A stretch of DNA of 64,000 bases from contig NZ_CP152002.1 of the NCBI RefSeq assembly GCF_038595055.1, forward strand, positions 3,144,501 to 3,208,500, written 5' to 3'. The notes under the pieces were generated by a model, which had not been told where the DNA came from, did no database searches, and saw only the letters and a program-made list of their open reading frames with translations. A program made the position numbers and the translations under genes. Origin of the DNA: Paenibacillus sp. FSL R7-0345. GTDB lineage: Bacteria; Bacillota; Bacilli; Paenibacillales; Paenibacillaceae. Below are positions 60,480 through 64,000 of the stretch, in pieces; position 1 is the first letter of the stretch, and each line of letters begins with the position of its first letter.

Positions 60480-61286
60480 ATGTTCAGATGGAAAACAGCA
60501 GGAATCTGCTTGGGCTTGTTTAGCCTTTTGCTTGCAGGCTGTGCGGAACCGGAGAATGCGGGAGATGAGAGCCGTAACGCTGCGCCAGCGGCAAGTTTTT
60601 CCCCGGAGCCGGCAAATGGAGCGGGAACATCGCCTAGACAACTGCCTGCAGCTGATCCTGAAGCGATCAAGCTCTTTCTGGCTGAAAAAGCTTTGGCTAA
60701 CGGAGACATCTATCTGGAGAATAACCAGGTTCATATTAATATTGTTGGCTTGAACAGTGGAGTGGAGGAGCTTTTTGCAGGCAGCTTCTCTCCCGGCAGC
60801 TATACCTTACATGATGTGAAATTCTCTGCGGGTGAGCTTGAAGCCGCACAAAAGCTGCTGGCAGAGCGGGATCTGCACAATCAGCTTAATCTTTACGGTT
60901 CCTGGGTTGATGTCATGCAGAACAAGCTGGCCGTCTCCGTACCGGACGATTACCTGAAGAATGCAGAGGAGGCACTGAACCAGCTGATCGATCCCGGAAT
61001 GATACGCTTTGAGGCACAGGAGCTGGGCGAGCCAAGCGTAACAGGAACGATTGTGGAAGTAAAGTCAGATACTGTAGACAGTATTCTGATCCTGGAACCG
61101 GGTAAAGAGCAACCGACCTACTGGTTCTCTTTCAATGACCGTTCGGAGCTATATGATGCTTCTGGGCAGAAAATAGAAGTTTCCGGATTGAAGACGGGAC
61201 AGCAGGTGCATATCTGGGGGACGGGAACCGTTCTGGATTCCCTGCCCGCCCAAGCCACAGTCCGGAGAATTGAACTGATGGAGTAG
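60480..61286 (+). CDS. Lipoprotein of unknown function
   Basis: 268 residues from ATG 60480 (GGAAGGGCGG). Lipobox LLLAGC at residue ~21, low-complexity linker, then a soluble domain with helix DPEAIKLFLAEKALANGDIY and a late OB-like region (TGTIVEVKSDTVDSILILE, QQVHIWGTGTVLDS) resembling YobA/DUF3221-type proteins. Surface-anchored; ligand unknown. Confidence 0.78.
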   Translation: MFRWKTAGICLGLFSLLLAGCAEPENAGDESRNAAPAASFSPEPANGAGTSPRQLPAADPEAIKLFLAEKALANGDIYLENNQVHINIVGLNSGVEELFAGSFSPGSYTLHDVKFSAGELEAAQKLLAERDLHNQLNLYGSWVDVMQNKLAVSVPDDYLKNAEEALNQLIDPGMIRFEAQELGEPSVTGTIVEVKSDTVDSILILEPGKEQPTYWFSFNDRSELYDASGQKIEVSGLKTGQQVHIWGTGTVLDSLPAQATVRRIELME

Positions 61287-61296
61287 CACATAAGGA

Positions 61297-61336
61297 AGAG
61301 TACCGTTCGCAATAGCTGAATGGTGCTCTTTTTTTT
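61297..61336. terminator. Terminator
   Basis: AGAG-t-ACC-g-TTC...GAA-t-GGT-g-CTCT then eight T residues; lies between convergent genes. Confidence 0.8.
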
Positions 61337-61351
61337 GTATGGACAAATCTG

Positions 61352-62239
61352 TTATTTTCGCGCTGCAGAAGGAGTAACCCCTTTATATTGCTTATAGAGC
61401 TTTGTGAAGTAATTGGGATTGTCACAGCCCACCTTGCCGGCGATTTCCGTTATGGTATCATTTGTCTCCAGCAGCAGGCGCTCAGCCTCATCTACCCTGC
61501 ACAGGTTGACGTAATCGATGAAGGTGCGCCCAGTCAGCTTTTTGAAGGTTTTGCAAAAATGATAAGGGTTGAGATTTACGAATTTCGCCGCGAATTCAAT
61601 GCTGATCTTCTCGTCATAGTGGCTGTCCAGATACTCCAGCAGCGGCTTGAAACGTTCACGGTTAACTGAATACCGATCACTCTGCTGCCTGCCCTCCACC
61701 TGCTGCGGGGGAAAGGAACGGGCCAGCAGCGTAAAAAACAGATGGAGCTGGTTCTTCACCACCAGCTGAAAAGCCGGCCCCTTGAGCTGAACCTCATGAA
61801 TCACGGATTCCAGCAGGGGGTAGTAGTCAGCGCAGGCAGAAAGCTGGTCTGCCGGCTTAACCGGGAACTGGTACCTGTTCTCCAGATACGGTGCCACAAA
61901 CTGCTCATGCTGGGAGTCCAGGTTCCTGTCTTTGAACAGCGAAGCATGGAACACGATGGAGACAAACTCTATGTCCCCGCCAGCGAGGCTGTAGCCGACA
62001 TGCAGTCCGCCGGAAGGCACAATAATCACATCTCCTGCAGCTGCAGGATAGGGTTTGCTGTCCACATGAAAGATAGCGCTGCCTTTTTGCATAACGATAA
62101 TTTCAAAATGCTCATGCCAGTGCAGAAACAGGATATTCTGCTCCGGCCGGGCATCCCTGCACCCGTTAAAGAATACGCGGAAGGGGTAGGTTTTTTCTTC
62201 AAGCTGAGGATACTCCTTAAGCTCTTTCGGATAGGACAT
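61352..62239 (-). CDS. AraC-family regulator with cupin domain
   Basis: 295 residues. N-terminal cupin (FLHWHEHFEIIVMQKGSAIF, PSGGLHVGYS) and C-terminal AraC pair of helix-turn-helices (FAAKFVNLNPYHFCKTFKKL; ITEIAGKVGCDNPNYFTKLY). Sugar-responsive activator type, divergent from the isomerase/dehydrogenase genes it probably controls. ATG 62239 chosen; GGGAG lies 12 bases upstream. Confidence 0.9.
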   Translation of the reverse strand: MSYPKELKEYPQLEEKTYPFRVFFNGCRDARPEQNILFLHWHEHFEIIVMQKGSAIFHVDSKPYPAAAGDVIIVPSGGLHVGYSLAGGDIEFVSIVFHASLFKDRNLDSQHEQFVAPYLENRYQFPVKPADQLSACADYYPLLESVIHEVQLKGPAFQLVVKNQLHLFFTLLARSFPPQQVEGRQQSDRYSVNRERFKPLLEYLDSHYDEKISIEFAAKFVNLNPYHFCKTFKKLTGRTFIDYVNLCRVDEAERLLLETNDTITEIAGKVGCDNPNYFTKLYKQYKGVTPSAARK

Positions 62240-62363
62240 GCCGGATTCAACTCCCACAAGATTCAGCTAGTTTAGCACAAGATAAGGAGAGATTTTGCTT
62301 GGAATGAGCCTTATACTTGGTTTATTCAGTTAACTATAAACCAATATTGGAGTGGTAGACAAG

Positions 62364-63251
62364 ATGGAAGATACACTGAGAATCGGTACACTGGTCGGAG
62401 GCGGGGATGCAGTAAGAGTGATCCCGCAGATTGCGAAGCACGGCTTTGAATCCTACAGCCTGACCTTCTGGCAGACTACAGGCAAGACAGATCTGGCTGA
62501 TACGGCGGCACGGGTGCGGGAGCTTGCTGAGGAGCATCAATTTGTAATTTCGGCGATCGGGGTGTTTGGTAATCCCTTAACCGGTGCTGGTGATAACGCG
62601 GACACACTGGCCAGCTGGGAACGGCTGATTGACCATGCCCGTTTATTCGGGACTGATATCGTAAACGGTTTCACCGGCCGGCTGACCGGCCTGTCCATAG
62701 ATGAGTCGCTCCCCAAATTCGCTGAGGTGTTCGGCGAGCTGTCCAAAAGAGCAGCAGATCAAGGGGTCAGAATTGCTTTTGAAAACTGCTCTATGGACGG
62801 GAACTGGAAAACCGGCGACTGGAACATTGCGCACAACCCTACCGCCTGGGAAAAAATGTTCAATGCCGTTCCGGCTGACAATATCGGCCTGGAGTGGGAG
62901 CCGTGCCATCAGATGGTTCAGCTGATTGATCCTATTCCGCAGCTGCGCAAGTGGACGGATAAAATTTTCCATGTGCATGGCAAGGATGCGACAATTGCCT
63001 GGGACATCGTGAAGGAATATGGCATCCACGGACCTAAAGATTATGTGTGGCACCGCACTCCGGGCTTCGGGGACACCAACTGGACGGATATTATAAGCAT
63101 ACTGCGTCAGGCGGGCTATACAGGAACGATTGACATTGAAGGCTGGCATGACCCGGTTTACCGCGATCATCTTGAAATGACGGGACAGGTTCATGCATTG
63201 AACTATCTGAAAACATGCCGGGGCGGAAGTTTTGTGCCTAATCCGGTTTAA
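62364..63251 (+). CDS. TIM-barrel sugar isomerase/epimerase
   Basis: 295 residues. Xylose-isomerase-like fold (AP_endonuc_2): AFENCSMDGNWKTGDW, LEWEPCHQMVQL, HVHGKDATI and the final IDIEGWHDPVY provide Glu/His/Asp metal ligands. Acts on a sugar or inositol intermediate. It is followed 15 bases later by a dehydrogenase gene, an arrangement common in inositol-like and ketosugar pathways. Confidence 0.9.
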   Translation: MEDTLRIGTLVGGGDAVRVIPQIAKHGFESYSLTFWQTTGKTDLADTAARVRELAEEHQFVISAIGVFGNPLTGAGDNADTLASWERLIDHARLFGTDIVNGFTGRLTGLSIDESLPKFAEVFGELSKRAADQGVRIAFENCSMDGNWKTGDWNIAHNPTAWEKMFNAVPADNIGLEWEPCHQMVQLIDPIPQLRKWTDKIFHVHGKDATIAWDIVKEYGIHGPKDYVWHRTPGFGDTNWTDIISILRQAGYTGTIDIEGWHDPVYRDHLEMTGQVHALNYLKTCRGGSFVPNPV

Positions 63252-63266
63252 AAGGAGGCTGAAGCA

Positions 63267-64000
63267 ATGACAGCACAATATCGTGTGGCTGTGGCCGGCT
63301 GCGGAGCCATGGCCAATGAGTGGATCAGCTATGCCCTAAAGCGGCCAGATACAGAAATTGTAGCTCTGGTCGATATCCGGATCGAGGCGGCTGAAGCAAT
63401 GGCTGGCAAGCATGGTCTTGCAGCAGCTTCGTTCACAGATATTAAACAGGCTATTCAGGAGACAGGAGCCAATCTGGTTTTTGATGTGACTATTCCCTCC
63501 AGCCATTATCATATTGCTTCTGCAGCGCTTGAGCTGGGCTGTGATGTGTTCAGCGAGAAGCCGCTGGCAGAATCGCTGGAGCAGTGCACAGAGATTGTAG
63601 CCGTTGCCGGACGGACCGGCCGGTCCCATGCGGTCATGCAGAACCGCCGCTATGACCCGCGCATCCGCTCGCTCCGGCATCTGGCTGAAGCAGGGACGAT
63701 CGGCCGGATTGGATTCGTGGGGGCAAGCTTTTTCCTGGCTCCGCATTTCGGCGGCTTCAGGGATGCAATGGACAGCCCGCTGCTGCTCGATATGGCGATC
63801 CATACCTTCGACCAGGCCAGGTTCATCAGCGGCGCCGATCCGGTTACGGTGTACTGCCAGGAGTTTAATCCTCCAGGCTCCTGGTATGCCGGCAATGCTG
63901 CGGCTGTCTGTATCTTTGAGATGTCGGACGGCTCCGTATTCTGCTATCAGGGCTCCTGGTGTGCTGAAGGGGCACCTACCTCCTGGGAGGCATCCTGGCG
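63267..64000 (+). CDS. Gfo/Idh/MocA-family dehydrogenase, N-terminal part
   Basis: Open to the window end (244 codons visible). AAAGGAGG precedes ATG 63267. Rossmann motif RVAVAGCGAMANEW, catalytic SEKPLAES (Lys), and LLLDMAIHTFDQARF in the second domain. Works with the preceding isomerase; substrate unknown. The C-terminus lies outside the window. Confidence 0.9.
   Translation, partial: MTAQYRVAVAGCGAMANEWISYALKRPDTEIVALVDIRIEAAEAMAGKHGLAAASFTDIKQAIQETGANLVFDVTIPSSHYHIASAALELGCDVFSEKPLAESLEQCTEIVAVAGRTGRSHAVMQNRRYDPRIRSLRHLAEAGTIGRIGFVGASFFLAPHFGGFRDAMDSPLLLDMAIHTFDQARFISGADPVTVYCQEFNPPGSWYAGNAAAVCIFEMSDGSVFCYQGSWCAEGAPTSWEASW

Noticed and set aside
1..64000. tRNA and rRNA genes
   Set aside because: No cloverleaf-like CCA-ended or rRNA-like segments were recognised by eye; a tRNAscan run would settle it.

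Overview
The window looks like chromosomal DNA of a spore-forming, low-to-mid GC Firmicute close to Paenibacillus. This is inferred from gene content and order: a fapR-plsX-fabH-fabD-fabG-acpP-fabF-rnc-smc-ftsY block, the rsmD-coaD-ylbJ-ylbL-ylbM-ylbN-rpmF neighbourhood, YjcZ-type micro-proteins, copper-amine-oxidase-like stalk-domain proteins, strong AGGAGG ribosome sites with many GTG/TTG starts, and AT-rich intergenic DNA carrying several small dispersed repeats. No phage structural genes, rRNA, tRNA or CRISPR arrays were seen.

Layout. 1-3.2 kb: the end of a GGDEF protein, then a small set of YjcZ-type proteins flanking an endolysin/holin-like pair and an unknown protein. 3.3-7.6 kb: a secreted alpha/beta hydrolase with a stalk domain, then an Agr-like peptide-signalling locus (kinase-less AgrC-like membrane protein, AgrB, a serine-type AgrD, a stand-alone LytTR regulator), then another stalk-domain protein. 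8.1-13.7 kb: rsmD, coaD, ylbJ, ylbL, tmcAL (ylbM), ylbN, rpmF. 13.7-14.8 kb: a gene-free kilobase with inverted repeats, ending in a FapR operator. 14.8-26.6 kb: fatty-acid/phospholipid synthesis operon plus RNase III, SMC and FtsY. 26.9-30.3 kb: ATP-grasp, alpha-E and transglutaminase trio. 30.7-36.7 kb: SDR oxidoreductase, DUF1801 and DUF1992 proteins, a methyltransferase remnant, HrpB helicase and a glycine-rich stress protein. 36.7-39.0 kb: repeat-rich intergenic DNA, a homologue of the Bacillus replication terminator protein RTP, a DksA-like protein and a DivIVA-like protein. 39.2-45.0 kb: hybrid histidine kinase and a glcT-EIIA-ptsG operon under a predicted antitermination switch. 45.2-54.2 kb: HxlR regulator divergent from ribA, a three-gene ABC-2 exporter, glucokinase, small conserved proteins, and a TetR/MFS efflux pair. 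54.4-64 kb: a VanX-like dipeptidase, a Fur-controlled siderophore-binding lipoprotein, a stalk-domain protein, an EamA transporter divergent from a LysR regulator, and a sugar/inositol-type catabolic region (two Gfo/Idh/MocA dehydrogenases, AraC regulator, TIM-barrel isomerase), the last gene cut by the window end.

The best candidate for something undescribed is the Agr-like locus at 5.1-6.9 kb. It has the peptide-processing half of agr, but the receptor-like membrane protein has no kinase domain and the LytTR regulator has no receiver domain. That suggests peptide sensing without a phosphorelay, perhaps related to the membrane-inhibitor/LytTR pairs (LRS) known from streptococci. Second is the RTP homologue with a palindrome directly in front of it, surrounded by unusual repeats.
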